From: Candidatus Freyarchaeota archaeon
GTDB taxonomy: Archaea > Asgardarchaeota > Jordiarchaeia > Jordiarchaeales > Jordiarchaeaceae
Reading direction: 5' to 3'
Assembly (NCBI GenBank): GCA_030587365.1
Contig: JAUQZE010000014.1
Coordinates: forward strand, 1-55,527
DNA: 55,527 bases
Made by a program: the position numbers and the translations under genes. The notes under the pieces were generated by a model. That model worked only from the letters and a program-made list of their open reading frames with translations, was not told the DNA's origin and ran no database searches. Shown here piece after piece: positions 48,899 through 55,527 of this stretch; positions within the stretch are counted from its first letter, which is position 1; every line of letters begins with the position of its first letter.

Positions 48899-49349
48899 AG
48901 TGGTCTATAATTATGTGGAGGACGGAATAGATAGAAGCGGGAAAAGGATACCCGACATTCCTGTGGCTTGGATAATACTTCATAGGAAAAATGAAAACAG
49001 GAAAATACTGGGTCCCTGTATTGTTGACACTGGTTTTGATGGGGGTATATACGCAAATCCCGAACTTTCCCTGAACTTTGAGGGAATACCCCCTGAGGGA
49101 ACCGAATGGTTTTACAGTGCAGGAGACCATGATATTGAATGCGATGTTTACAGTGCTGAGTGCTTCCTCCTAAGAAGTGGAGAGGAAACAGTGCCCCTCG
49201 GTAAAGTAAGGGTCTATATACCAGTTAGATTGGAAGATCTTCCCGAAGAAACGATAATGGGGCGCGAAGTATTGAATAGCCTCACAGTGGTTTTAGACGG
49301 GAAAAACTTGAAAATGGGTTATGAGAAGTTGAAACAGAGAACCCCCTAA
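48891..49349 (+). CDS. Retropepsin-like (clan AA) aspartic protease domain protein
   Basis: The 152-residue protein has KILGPCIVDTGFDGGIYANP, where D-T-G is the catalytic motif of retropepsin-like folds. It is followed by GTEWFYSAGDHDIECDVYSA, a flap-like strand pair, and ETIMGREVLNSLTVVLDGKN, the matching hydrophobic-hydrophobic-G-R-x-x-L motif. Single-domain proteases of this kind dimerise. The start is TTG 48891, inside the RHH gene, giving an eight-base overlap. The pairing with an RHH regulator suggests a TA-like unit; I know of no standard system of that composition. Confidence 0.72.
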   Translation: MIEVVYNYVEDGIDRSGKRIPDIPVAWIILHRKNENRKILGPCIVDTGFDGGIYANPELSLNFEGIPPEGTEWFYSAGDHDIECDVYSAECFLLRSGEETVPLGKVRVYIPVRLEDLPEETIMGREVLNSLTVVLDGKNLKMGYEKLKQRTP

Positions 49350-49508
49350 CTTTAGCTTTGGAGTTCAATAGGTTCCCACCCTCAACTCTAGGAAGATTAT
49401 TCAAACACTCGAAAAAAAGTGGAATGCGTTGGACTGAATAATTAAGGAATGCTTACGATTTTTTAAGAGGGAATATTTCTTGAATATTGAGAACTTTTTG
49501 GGAAACTG

Positions 49509-49739
49509 ATGAGAAAAATGAAAGTAAAAATAGTCAACCGAAGGATATACCTTCCAAAGGAGCTTCTTGAGAAGGCAAAGTTACCCGATAACGGCTCATG
49601 CGAAGCCATAGTTGTCGGCGACGAAATAATAATAAGACGCCCGGTATCGAAAGAACTCAACATATTTAAGATTCTGAGGTCTCCCGAACGGCAGAGCATC
49701 GAAGATATGGTGAAGGCAGAGGAAGTTGAGGAAACATAG
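49509..49739 (+). CDS. AbrB-type antitoxin-like protein, no toxin partner seen
   Basis: The 76-residue product begins MRKMKVKIVNRRIYLPKELL and has KAKLPDNGSCEAIVVGDEII, an AbrB-like swapped hairpin, then an acidic tail. In VapBC loci a PIN gene would overlap its end, but no PIN-like frame follows before the next gene at 49867. It may be an orphan regulator. Confidence 0.7.
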   Translation: MRKMKVKIVNRRIYLPKELLEKAKLPDNGSCEAIVVGDEIIIRRPVSKELNIFKILRSPERQSIEDMVKAEEVEET

Positions 49740-49866
49740 CTTCATACTATCTCCCTCTTTTCATCTCTGCTATTTGGGATGTTTTTTCACTCCTTAAATG
49801 TGATGATTCATTGTTTCAGTGAGGTTTATACTGTATTTTATGCTTATTGTATTAAGGGTGATTTCC

Positions 49867-50172
49867 ATGTCAGAGACTATCAGAATACGATTGCCCCGAG
49901 AAACCATAAGGAAACTCAGCGAGTTGGCAGATAAAGAAGGTAAAAATAGGTCGGCGTTGATACGCGAACTCCTTGAACGTGGGGTTAAAGAAAAAAATCT
50001 GGACAATGTAGTTGAAATGTATCGGAAAGGACAGATAACCGGCTGGAGGGCCGCTCAGCTGGCTGAGATATCATTGTGGAACTTCTATAAGGTTTTGGAC
50101 GAGAAAGGTATCCACATCCAATACTCGGAACATGACTTAGAAGAAGACCTCAAAGTCCTGACTGAGAGATAA
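49867..50172 (+). CDS. RHH plus UPF0175-type antitoxin-like protein
   Basis: From ATG 49867: ETIRIRLPRETIRKLSELAD, then EGKNRSALIRELLERGVKE (RHH), followed by EMYRKGQITGWRAAQLAEIS and LWNFYKVLDEKGI (UPF0175 helix-turn-helix). UPF0175 proteins are frequently antitoxins of PIN-type toxins. No toxin frame follows; a minus-strand DUF2283 gene converges nine bases later. A paralogue is at 52774-53100. Confidence 0.8.
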   Translation: MSETIRIRLPRETIRKLSELADKEGKNRSALIRELLERGVKEKNLDNVVEMYRKGQITGWRAAQLAEISLWNFYKVLDEKGIHIQYSEHDLEEDLKVLTER

Positions 50173-50180
50173 TCTGTCTA

Positions 50181-50390
50181 TCATCCTGTTTTCCTCTTAC
50201 TCGCGTTGAGTACAGTGATTCCCACCACCTCTCCCCTCTCGTACCGAACTATGACATCTTCTTTGGTGAGTTCAGAATCATCCGCGTGGCTGGGCTTCTT
50301 AAAGCTAATATAAAGGACATCCGCATCCTTATCATACGCCACCCACATTCTTGAGTGCCGGACTTCCAACAATCCGGGAACGAGAGCCAA
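50181..50390 (-). CDS. DUF2283 protein, paralogue of 43168-43404
   Basis: It shares nearly every residue with the first copy: RMWVAYDKDADVLYISFKKP, SELTKEDVIVRYERGEVVGI, TVLNASKRKTG. The start is TTG 50390. The frame is open upstream to about 50425 with residues matching the longer paralogue (IDVQKI) but without a start codon, so its N-terminus may be clipped. It follows a VapBC pair on the same strand. Confidence 0.8.
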   Translation of the reverse strand: MALVPGLLEVRHSRMWVAYDKDADVLYISFKKPSHADDSELTKEDVIVRYERGEVVGITVLNASKRKTG

Positions 50391-50439
50391 TATTTTCTGT
50401 ACGTCTATTCCAGTCGTATTCTTCGTCTCCTAAAGCGTG

Positions 50440-50883
50440 TTAGCGTTTATTCGCTGATAGAAATTCCTTTTCAGTTAAGGTTTTTACTTCGGGTATTTTT
50501 TTGAAGTCTGGGTCGTCGCTGATTATGGTTAATCCCTCCAAGTATGCGGATGCTGCTATGAGGGCGTCGGCTATTGGAACTTTGTATTTGCCTTTAAACG
50601 CTCCGGCATTAACTGCAACCTCTTCCCCTATCTCGAGCTTTTTAAGGTATATAGCGTGCCTGAGGTCAGTGGTTCTCGTTTCAGCCAGGTCTGGCCTCTT
50701 CTCCTGCAAATATTTATAGTATATCTCTGCCAGAGTAACCACGCTTATAGCGGCCTCCACTTCTCCAGATTCTATCTTGGTTAGGATTTTTTGGACAGCG
50801 TCCCAGCCCGCCTCTTGGGCAAACAGTTTAATTAGAGGGTTGGTATCTAGGATAACCTTAGGTTTTGCGGATTCGCTCTTCAA
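50440..50883 (-). CDS. vapC: PIN-domain toxin (VapC)
   Basis: An intact 147-residue toxin: PKVILDTNPLIKLFAQEAGW (first Asp), VTLAEIYYKYLQEKRP (Glu), VPIADALIAASAYLEGLTII (Asp) and SDDPDFKKIPEV (last acids). The usual full set of PIN residues is present. It overlaps the AbrB-type antitoxin by 26 bases. Confidence 0.92.
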   Translation of the reverse strand: MKSESAKPKVILDTNPLIKLFAQEAGWDAVQKILTKIESGEVEAAISVVTLAEIYYKYLQEKRPDLAETRTTDLRHAIYLKKLEIGEEVAVNAGAFKGKYKVPIADALIAASAYLEGLTIISDDPDFKKIPEVKTLTEKEFLSANKR

Positions 50884-51118
50884 ATTCTTTGGTCCACTCC
50901 TTCCTCATTTCCTTAATCTCCTGTGAGGGTTTCCTTCCTTCGAAGAGTTCTTTGTCTACGCCAGCCATCTGTGATAATTTGGGTACTGGAATCATTTTGA
51001 TTGCGTTTCCTTCGCGGATAACCAGCAGCTTCTCGCCTTTTACTATGTTCAACTCTTTCCTTAACCGTGAGGGAATTATTACTTGGCCCTTCGAAGTTAC
51101 TGTGACGAGTTCAACCAT
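50858..51118 (-). CDS. vapB: AbrB-type antitoxin (VapB)
   Basis: MVELVTVTSKGQVIIPSRLR, then KELNIVKGEKLLVIREGNAI: the classic AbrB swapped-hairpin motif (TSKGQVxIP). The C-terminal tail (SQEIKEMRKEWTKEFEERIR) would bind the PIN toxin encoded next. A TATA-like A+T-rich stretch lies at 51130-51165. Confidence 0.92.
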   Translation of the reverse strand: MVELVTVTSKGQVIIPSRLRKELNIVKGEKLLVIREGNAIKMIPVPKLSQMAGVDKELFEGRKPSQEIKEMRKEWTKEFEERIRKT

Positions 51119-51207
51119 TTCGATTTCACCTTACAAAATATAAAATGTCTTACATTAATAAATTTATTGGAAAAATTTGAAGATGGTGCAGAACTATTCG
51201 ATTTGGC

Positions 51208-51300
51208 CTAAGAAAGGAGCGTTTAATAGAGCTCATTTTTCCAATTTAGAACCATAAAATAAAGAGTAGAACCATACAAATCTGACTCACTCTAAGCCCG
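51208..51300. repeat. Degenerate copy of the interior of the element at 43475-43684
   Basis: AAAGGAGCGTTTAATAGAGC here matches AAAGGAGCGTTTAATGGAGC at 43549, with weaker agreement across AGAACC and A-rich runs on the 3' side. The inverted-repeat arms are not seen. Confidence 0.5.
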
Positions 51301-51601
51301 AAAATGTGGGATTATCAAAATTGGGTGATGGTTTTTTCAATGAATAATCTTATTAAATATGCTGTTAATCCATGATCGACTGTGAAGCATGTGATTAATT
51401 AATTCTTCCTTACTTGAGATTTTTAAAATCATTTGAAGTCAAATAGTTTCGATTAACATAGAATTAAAATTTGGAAAATTCAAGTGTTATGGACTTCAAG
51501 AGATTATAGAATAGAAAAGTGAACCTTTAAAGGAGTTTGAATAAATAGATATGATAAACCAAAGACAAAAAATCACCAAAAAGTGAAGCGTGTGTATCGA
51601 A

Positions 51602-51799
51602 ATGGATGAAATCGTCATCAAAATAAAGATACCAGAGGAATTTGAAGAATTGAAGGAAAAAATCGAGAAACTCGTTAACAGAGAGGCGGAAGAGGTTATA
51701 AAAAAGCTTGAAGTCCTAAAAAGAGCGAAGGGCTGTTTGAAAACTGAGAAATTCTGGCAGGAACTTGAGGCTGAACTCTACGAAGATGTTAATCGATAG
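51602..51799 (+). CDS. VapB-type antitoxin
   Basis: From ATG 51602: DEIVIKIKIPEEFEELKEKI, then EKLVNREAEEVIKKLEVLKR, and a tail EKFWQELEAELYEDVNR. This beta-helix antitoxin type usually precedes VapC in archaea. It overlaps the start of a PIN stub by 14 bases. Confidence 0.75.
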   Translation: MDEIVIKIKIPEEFEELKEKIEKLVNREAEEVIKKLEVLKRAKGCLKTEKFWQELEAELYEDVNR

Positions 51800-51836
51800 C
51801 AACCTCTTTGTTGAGTATACAAAAAGGAAGCCCTAA
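51786..51836 (+). pseudogene. PIN-domain toxin stub, 16 residues
   Basis: ATG 51786 starts MLIDSNLFVEYTKRKP and meets TAA at 51834-51836. In the neighbouring frame the sequence goes on as PKAVKIWGM, which fits PIN toxins of this group, so a one-base shift followed by a deletion is likely. Nothing of the active site beyond the first Asp remains. Confidence 0.7.
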
Positions 51837-51960
51837 AGCCGTCAAAATATGGGGGATGCGCTCGAATCGGAGAATTATACATAAAATGAGCGTTAGAATT
51901 TTTTCCTGCTCTTTTGGCTGCGGGATAGTTTTTATAAGTCTGTAGGTGTTTGGTTTTAGT

Positions 51961-52230
51961 ATGAACTTGAAGGTTTCTCGTGAGGAGATAAAGGAGTACC
52001 AGAGGTTGAAGATAATCTCTCAGCTTGCCCCTATAAGAGAGAGGATACTGTTTTTTGAGAGGAAGTACGGGTGTTCGTTTGAAGATTTTGAGAGGAGGAT
52101 TGGAGAGAAAGCCGAAGACTTTGAAGTGTGGGACGACTATATTGAGTGGAAGGCATACAATGAGAGTTTCAAAGATTTAAAAGCGAAGCTCGAGAAGATT
52201 AAGGATGCTAAGAAAATTACAGTTACTTGA
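51961..52230 (+). CDS. TumA-like antitoxin (copy 2)
   Basis: 89 residues; MNLKVSREEIKEYQRLKIIS, APIRERILFFERKYGCSFED, EVWDDYIEWKAYNESFKDL. The TATA box about 30 bases upstream is identical to copy 1 and supports this start. It overlaps the toxin gene by 26 bases, which implies coupled translation. Confidence 0.7.
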   Translation: MNLKVSREEIKEYQRLKIISQLAPIRERILFFERKYGCSFEDFERRIGEKAEDFEVWDDYIEWKAYNESFKDLKAKLEKIKDAKKITVT

Positions 52231-52549
52231 ATCCAGCAGAGTCATTGAGAAATTTGAGATACTGGACTTCAAGCAAGGCGAAGACTTCTACTTCTTGAAG
52301 ATTAAAGCAATTTTAAAGAATGGAAATGAACTTCGCATAAAAGAGTACGTGTCTGAGAATGAGTATTCCTACTCCTATCAATGGCAAGACAATGAAGGAC
52401 GGCTTATAATTAGATGGGACAACTCTCCTCATCACAAACACTTGAACACATTTCCTCATCACAAGCATACACCCGACCTAGAAGAGTCCAGAGAAACGAA
52501 CATGGAAGAGGTGCTAAAAGTCATAGAGGAAAAATTAGAGGAAGGTTGA
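52205..52549 (+). CDS. TumE-like (DUF6516) toxin
   Basis: An intact 114-residue protein with FEILDFKQGEDFYFLKIKAI, then ELRIKEYVSENEYSYSYQWQ, IIRWDNSPHHKHLNTFPHHK and EEVLKVIEEKLE. The EY-rich strand followed by WD..PHH....PHHKH matches the DUF6516/TumE family, a proposed ribonuclease-type toxin. The His-rich loop may be the active site. The homologous frame at 42715 is broken. Confidence 0.82.
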   Translation: MLRKLQLLESSRVIEKFEILDFKQGEDFYFLKIKAILKNGNELRIKEYVSENEYSYSYQWQDNEGRLIIRWDNSPHHKHLNTFPHHKHTPDLEESRETNMEEVLKVIEEKLEEG

Positions 52550-52773
52550 GGACTCCGGTGTCGAAAATATACTTACTCACCAATGGGTTAATCCTCTAGT
52601 GAAACATGGCTTCCCGAAGACAACTTGTTCATTTGCAGCCATATGTTATAAAGTCTGGGATAACTATTAACTTATGCGTTGGTGGTTTTTATGTGCAATA
52701 ACTCAATTTTTTCTTGTGGTATGAATGTTACTGGCTTAAGGTGAAGCTTGGGGTTCGGCAATTGGTGAAAAAA
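52550..52773. other. Intergenic, no gene seen
   Basis: No protein-like frame or repeat that I can support. An A+T stretch near 52650-52670 may hold the promoter of the next gene. Confidence 0.3.
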
Positions 52774-53100
52774 ATGAAGAAGAGTAGATTAGTCTCGACA
52801 AGGCTAGAAGAAGAGGCCGCAAAAATTTTGGAAGAAATAGCCCGAGAAGAAAATATCGATAAAGCAACACTAATCAGAAAATGGATTCTATCAAAAATTA
52901 CAGGGCACAAGCTAGAAAAAGCAGCAGAAGGATACCAAAAAGGACTAATAAGCATTGAAGAAGGAGCAAAAATGGCAAACACAACCCTATGGAAATTCAT
53001 AGAGTACATTCGCGAAAAAAACATATGGCCACCAATCCAAACCAAAGAAGAATTAGAAAAAGAACTAAAAGAAACAAAAAGGCTACTAAAACAAGTGTGA
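52774..53100 (+). CDS. RHH plus UPF0175-type antitoxin-like protein
   Basis: From ATG 52774: KKSRLVSTRLEEEAAKILEE, IAREENIDKATLIRKWILSK (RHH), then KAAEGYQKGLISIEEGAKMA, NTTLWKFIEYIREKNIWPP (UPF0175). It resembles the protein at 49867 in order of domains. The earlier in-frame start at 52714 adds unrelated residues. No PIN toxin follows; the next sequence is a transposase fragment on the other strand. Confidence 0.78.
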   Translation: MKKSRLVSTRLEEEAAKILEEIAREENIDKATLIRKWILSKITGHKLEKAAEGYQKGLISIEEGAKMANTTLWKFIEYIREKNIWPPIQTKEELEKELKETKRLLKQV

Positions 53101-53113
53101 TCAACTGTGGAAG

Positions 53114-53270
53114 TTAGGGACATTTGTCACACCTCACCTTTGGCGACTTCACGGTAACACCGTCCCAGAGGGCTAGGATTGCCGCCATTCTCTGCTTGAG
53201 CTTCGCATCCTTCTCTCGGCGGTATAACTCACAAAGCTCATCATACTCCTGTTTAGGAGGTGTAATAGAT
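53114..53270 (-). pseudogene. IS630-type transposase, N-terminal HTH fragment
   Basis: The minus-strand frame reads YDELCELYRREKDAKLKQRM, AAILALWDGVTVKSPKVRCD and stops at 53114. The pattern R-x-A-I-L-x-L-W-x-G is the first HTH helix of IS630-type transposases. It is about 50 residues long and lacks a start codon and catalytic part. Confidence 0.55.
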
Positions 53271-53636
53271 AATCATTATTCACAAGGAAAAATACTCGAT
53301 AAGGACGAATAGAATTTGACGATTTATTATGGGAGAGGGGGAATTGCGAAGCATATCTCTTTTCTTCTCAGTGTGGCGAAAGTCTATCTCAGGTAAACGA
53401 GTGTTTTTCAGGGAGAACAAGGGTGGTTTATATAGCGAAAATGAGAGATAAAAAAATAGCAAAGAAGGATTTGGAAGATTCTCTTGCCAATGGAAACCGG
53501 GCAAGGGGGTCATCCAGCAATAGTTGCGGAAATTTGCGGTAGTTTTGGTCTCGACTTTAATAGGACTCGACAAAAATAGCGTTGAATCGGAAGAGAAGGT
53601 TTAGAGCGCTAGAAAGGATAGAGGAGAAGATAAGGA
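53271..53636. other. Intergenic, no gene seen
   Basis: Open frames here on the minus strand have no protein-like motifs. The last 25 bases (GAGGAGAAGATAAGG) hold the ribosome-binding region of the next gene. Confidence 0.3.
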
Positions 53637-54047
53637 ATGAAGATAACTTTTGAGGATGGAAGCGAATTAGAACTTCCAGAATTGTGGATTGAATGTATAA
53701 AAATAAAATATAACCTAAGTCCTGAGGAGTACTGGGAGAAGGTCGCACCCTATATCCGCAAGCTTTGGAGCGAGGGCAAGGTTCTAACGAAGTTCGGTGA
53801 GGAGCCGATAAACCTAACGTTCGGTGACCAAATTTTTGAGAACGAAGAGTACTATGAGCCAACGATGGCGTGGCATGCTGAAAGTTGCATCTATGCCGAT
53901 TTAAGGGCCTGCCTCATGGCGAAAGCAATGGCATCACTGGGCGGAAGCGTGAAGGTGATAGGAATAGGCAACGATAAAGTAACTATCTACAATGGAAACG
54001 AGAAAAAAGAATACGACAATATAGAAGACGCAACGGAGGATGAATAG
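53637..54047 (+). CDS. Hypothetical acidic protein, 136 aa
   Basis: MKITFEDGSELELPELWIEC, IKIKYNLSPEEYWEKVAPYI, RKLWSEGKVLTKFGEEPINL and ESCIYADLRACLMAKAMASL. Protein-like and acidic (pI low), probably cytoplasmic. No family recognised. AGATAAGGA before the ATG is a plausible ribosome-binding site. Confidence 0.65.
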   Translation: MKITFEDGSELELPELWIECIKIKYNLSPEEYWEKVAPYIRKLWSEGKVLTKFGEEPINLTFGDQIFENEEYYEPTMAWHAESCIYADLRACLMAKAMASLGGSVKVIGIGNDKVTIYNGNEKKEYDNIEDATEDE

Positions 54048-54049
54048 AG

Positions 54050-54382
54050 AGCAGTAGAAAAGGAAACAATCCATGATAAACCATCGCCTGGGATTCGTGC
54101 ATAGATCGGAGAAACCGGCATGCCGGGATCCTTCACATAGTGGTACTCATCCATCAAAAAGCAGTATCTGCCCTCTTTCAACAGAAAGCTTTTAACATAT
54201 CCTTTAGGGACTGTTTCAAAAGCCTCAAGTACGTCAGGATCCTCAAAATTTAGAAAAACAACATTTACCCCTTCTCTCTTCAAGTTTCCTTCAAGAGCCC
54301 TTAACAGAGTCGTTTTGCCGCTTTGCCTCGGGCCCTTAATCGCGTATGCTTCCCTTCTTCCCAACCATAAGATTCGCTTCAA
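54050..54382 (-). pseudogene. AAA ATPase (AAA_14/DUF4143 group), truncated
   Basis: From TTG 54382 the frame contains the P-loop AIKGPRQSGKTTLLRALEGN, then VVFLNFEDPDVLEAFE and Walker B-like GRYCFLMDEYHYVKDPG, as in archaeal AAA_14/DUF4143 ATPases, which usually have about 400 residues. Past DPG the sequence degrades (IYARIPGDGLSWIVSFSTAL is a weak echo of the sensor region) and runs antisense into the gene at 53637. The frame is also open upstream (VLIEKFFPND) without a start. It is a broken remnant. Confidence 0.75.
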
Positions 54383-54572
54383 ATCATTGGGGAAAAATTT
54401 TTCTATAAGAACATTATTAATTTTAACAATTTTTAAATTTCACTAATATTATCTCTAACAAATTTCTAAATTCTAAAAACAAAACAAGACCTCAAAGACA
54501 CAGCGGACGCTCAACATAATTCTACTCAAACACCTCAACTTTTAAACTATTAGCGAAGGCATTTTTGTGATT

Positions 54573-54905
54573 CTAAATTTCATATTTAATTTCTTCAATA
54601 TTTTGCTCTGTGATCTCTGTATAGCCTCTTTTCTCTCTCTCGCTTATTTGGGTTTCAAATTGGATTTCGAGAACATATCCACCGAAAACTTGATGTGGGT
54701 CGTCCTGAGATTCAATAATCATCCACCCGAATCCTCCTTCTCCATAATGAACCACTCTGTTCTCCCTGAAAAATACTCTTTTGCCGCTCCTGATGTAGGT
54801 TTCCGCTACTCTGCGGAGGAAATGGATGTATTTTTCGGCAATCTTCCTCTCCTGTTGCTCAACAAATTCCTCAGTCTCCTTCCATAAAGTCTTTAAATCT
54901 TCCAT
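54573..54905 (-). CDS. Hypothetical protein, 110 aa
   Basis: ATG 54905 follows GGAAGGAGATAG, a strong ribosome-binding site, which decides the start over 54923. Helical N-terminus (EDLKTLWKETEEFVEQQERK), then a beta region (KRVFFRENRVVHYGEGGFGW, MIIESQDDPHQVFGGYVLEI). I do not recognise it. It is the second gene of a small minus-strand operon. Confidence 0.65.
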   Translation of the reverse strand: MEDLKTLWKETEEFVEQQERKIAEKYIHFLRRVAETYIRSGKRVFFRENRVVHYGEGGFGWMIIESQDDPHQVFGGYVLEIQFETQISEREKRGYTEITEQNIEEIKYEI

Positions 54906-54909
54906 GTGT

Positions 54910-55113
54910 CTATCTCCTTCCACTAAGCTCTTTTTCTTTTATAAAATCCTCAAGTTCCATGTTAAACCTGTTTCTAAAAGCTTCTTGCGCGAGTTCCTTA
55001 AATTCGGGGAAGTTTTCACAGAATAACTCCAGCAAACTTGACACACAAAACTCGCATCCACCATCGGCTGCAAGCAATATTCTTACAACCTTCTCGGCTT
55101 CCTCTCTGTTCAT
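54910..55113 (-). CDS. Hypothetical small helical protein, 67 aa
   Basis: MNREEAEKVVRILLAADGGC, EFCVSSLLELFCENFPEFKE. The C-x2-C pair after a helix and acidic residues are the only features. It lies four bases upstream of the preceding entry's start and is probably co-transcribed. No function proposed. Confidence 0.6.
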   Translation of the reverse strand: MNREEAEKVVRILLAADGGCEFCVSSLLELFCENFPEFKELAQEAFRNRFNMELEDFIKEKELSGRR

Positions 55114-55123
55114 AACAGAACCT

Positions 55124-55240
55124 CTACTCTAAATCCCTTAAGAACTTCTTTACCTTCTTCCACGAATCTTCTATTTCCTTCACACTTCTTTCTTCACATA
55201 CAGTATAAAAGTATAGTTGTATTACTGAAAAGCCCTTGGA
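55124..55240 (-). pseudogene. Possible C-terminal gene fragment
   Basis: A frame without a start codon reads KGFSVIQLYFYTVCEERSVK, then EIEDSWKKVKKFLRDLE, to TAG 55126-55124, just before the small gene at 55113. It is protein-like but truncated. Confidence 0.25.
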
Positions 55241-55330
55241 AGCAGTCGCTTAAAACTGCTCAAAACTTATATACTAAACTTTGGCAAATTTTAATTTTTT
55301 CTCTGACCTTACCATCTTTAGGTGTTAATT

Positions 55331-55527
55331 ATGTTGCCTATTACATGTCATCCCTGCATTGTTGAGAACTTTCTGCCTCGGCTGGAGGGAGTCTTCAACA
55401 AACCCCAGCTGAAGCACTTCGCACAGTACCTAACCGGACTCATAGTCTGCAATAACCGGACGATCACCGGCATAAACGAGAGCTTCACCGGGCACAACGA
55501 CCAGTCGGCTCTGAACCACTGGCTCAC
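55331..55527 (+). CDS. Transposase N-terminus (IS4/IS701-like), runs off the window
   Basis: ATG 55331 starts MLPITCHPCIVENFLPRLEG, then VFNKPQLKHFAQYLTGLIVC and NNRTITGINESFTGHNDQSA, LNHWL. The F..Q..HF.QYLTGLI and DQSALNHWL patterns are typical of the N-terminal helical domain of IS701/IS4-like DDE transposases. The catalytic part is beyond the window. Confidence 0.75.
   Translation, partial: MLPITCHPCIVENFLPRLEGVFNKPQLKHFAQYLTGLIVCNNRTITGINESFTGHNDQSALNHWL

Larger units (their letters stand above)
51918..52552 (+). repeat. Copy 2 of the duplicated TumAE-like locus (copy 1 at 42427-43060)
   Basis: Same promoter, gene order and overlap as copy 1, with about one base in ten different. This copy keeps both frames open. 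Confidence 0.9.

Noticed and set aside
53557..53862. Minus-strand frame of 101 codons
   Set aside because: Antisense to the acidic gene at 53637-54047 and without any motif.
1..55527. CRISPR array, tRNA or rRNA genes
   Set aside because: No regularly spaced repeats and no T-loop or acceptor-stem pattern were found on reading; a covariance-model scan could still reveal a divergent tRNA.

Overview
The window is A+T-rich archaeal DNA. The clearest host genes are a canonical Alba chromatin protein (641-916) and a 46-residue RNA polymerase subunit P (3018-3158, minus). Many genes have TATA-like boxes 25-35 bases before short-leader or leaderless starts, and VapBC-type loci are very dense. These signs point to a thermophilic or anaerobic archaeon. 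The Alba sequence looks most like the TACK/Bathyarchaeia or Archaeoglobus side, but I cannot fix the lineage without a search. Almost everything else is accessory: toxin-antitoxin (TA) loci, insertion sequences, gene fragments and a large defence island.

Layout. 0-3 kb: IS110 tail, an orphan three-hairpin RNA resembling a TnpB guide RNA, alba, an IS607-type element inserted into a small gene, rpoP. 3-9 kb: a small membrane gene pair, then TA loci in various states of decay, with two segmental duplications. 9-38 kb: a defence island. It holds small nuclease operons, a PIN toxin with a Panacea-like partner, a complete IS1-like element with target duplications, two large paralogous unknown proteins (16313-18565 and 24193-25845), a uracil-DNA-glycosylase-like protein, a DUF262/HNH protein, a PD-(D/E)XK nuclease, a HIT protein, a four-gene plus-strand cluster (HEPN, AlbA_2-like, HARE-HTH, HEPN-nuclease fusion) and a type I restriction-modification operon hsdR-hsdM-HEPN-hsdS, ended by a complete IS5-like element. 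38-42 kb: an EVE-domain fragment, two tandem zinc-ribbon paralogues, a broken aminotransferase. 42-53 kb: a second TA field (TumAE-like pair in two copies, VapBC, HicBA, DUF2283, UPF0175) with TnpB genes and a ribbon-helix-helix/aspartic-protease pair. 53-55.5 kb: fragments, small hypotheticals and the start of another transposase.

How the genes fit together. The island combines DNA-targeting systems (type I RM, GmrSD-like, nucleases, UDG-like) with RNA-targeting candidates (HEPN and PIN proteins). The flanking TA fields show a repeated pattern: the antitoxin frame is intact while the PIN toxin is cut after its first strand or frameshifted. The least explained items are the 750/550-residue paralogue family, the 26.3-31.4 kb four-gene cluster, the 10.3-11.9 kb nuclease operon, and the RHH/aspartic-protease pair at 48.6-49.3 kb. 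All functional calls come from reading motifs by eye; no database search was possible.
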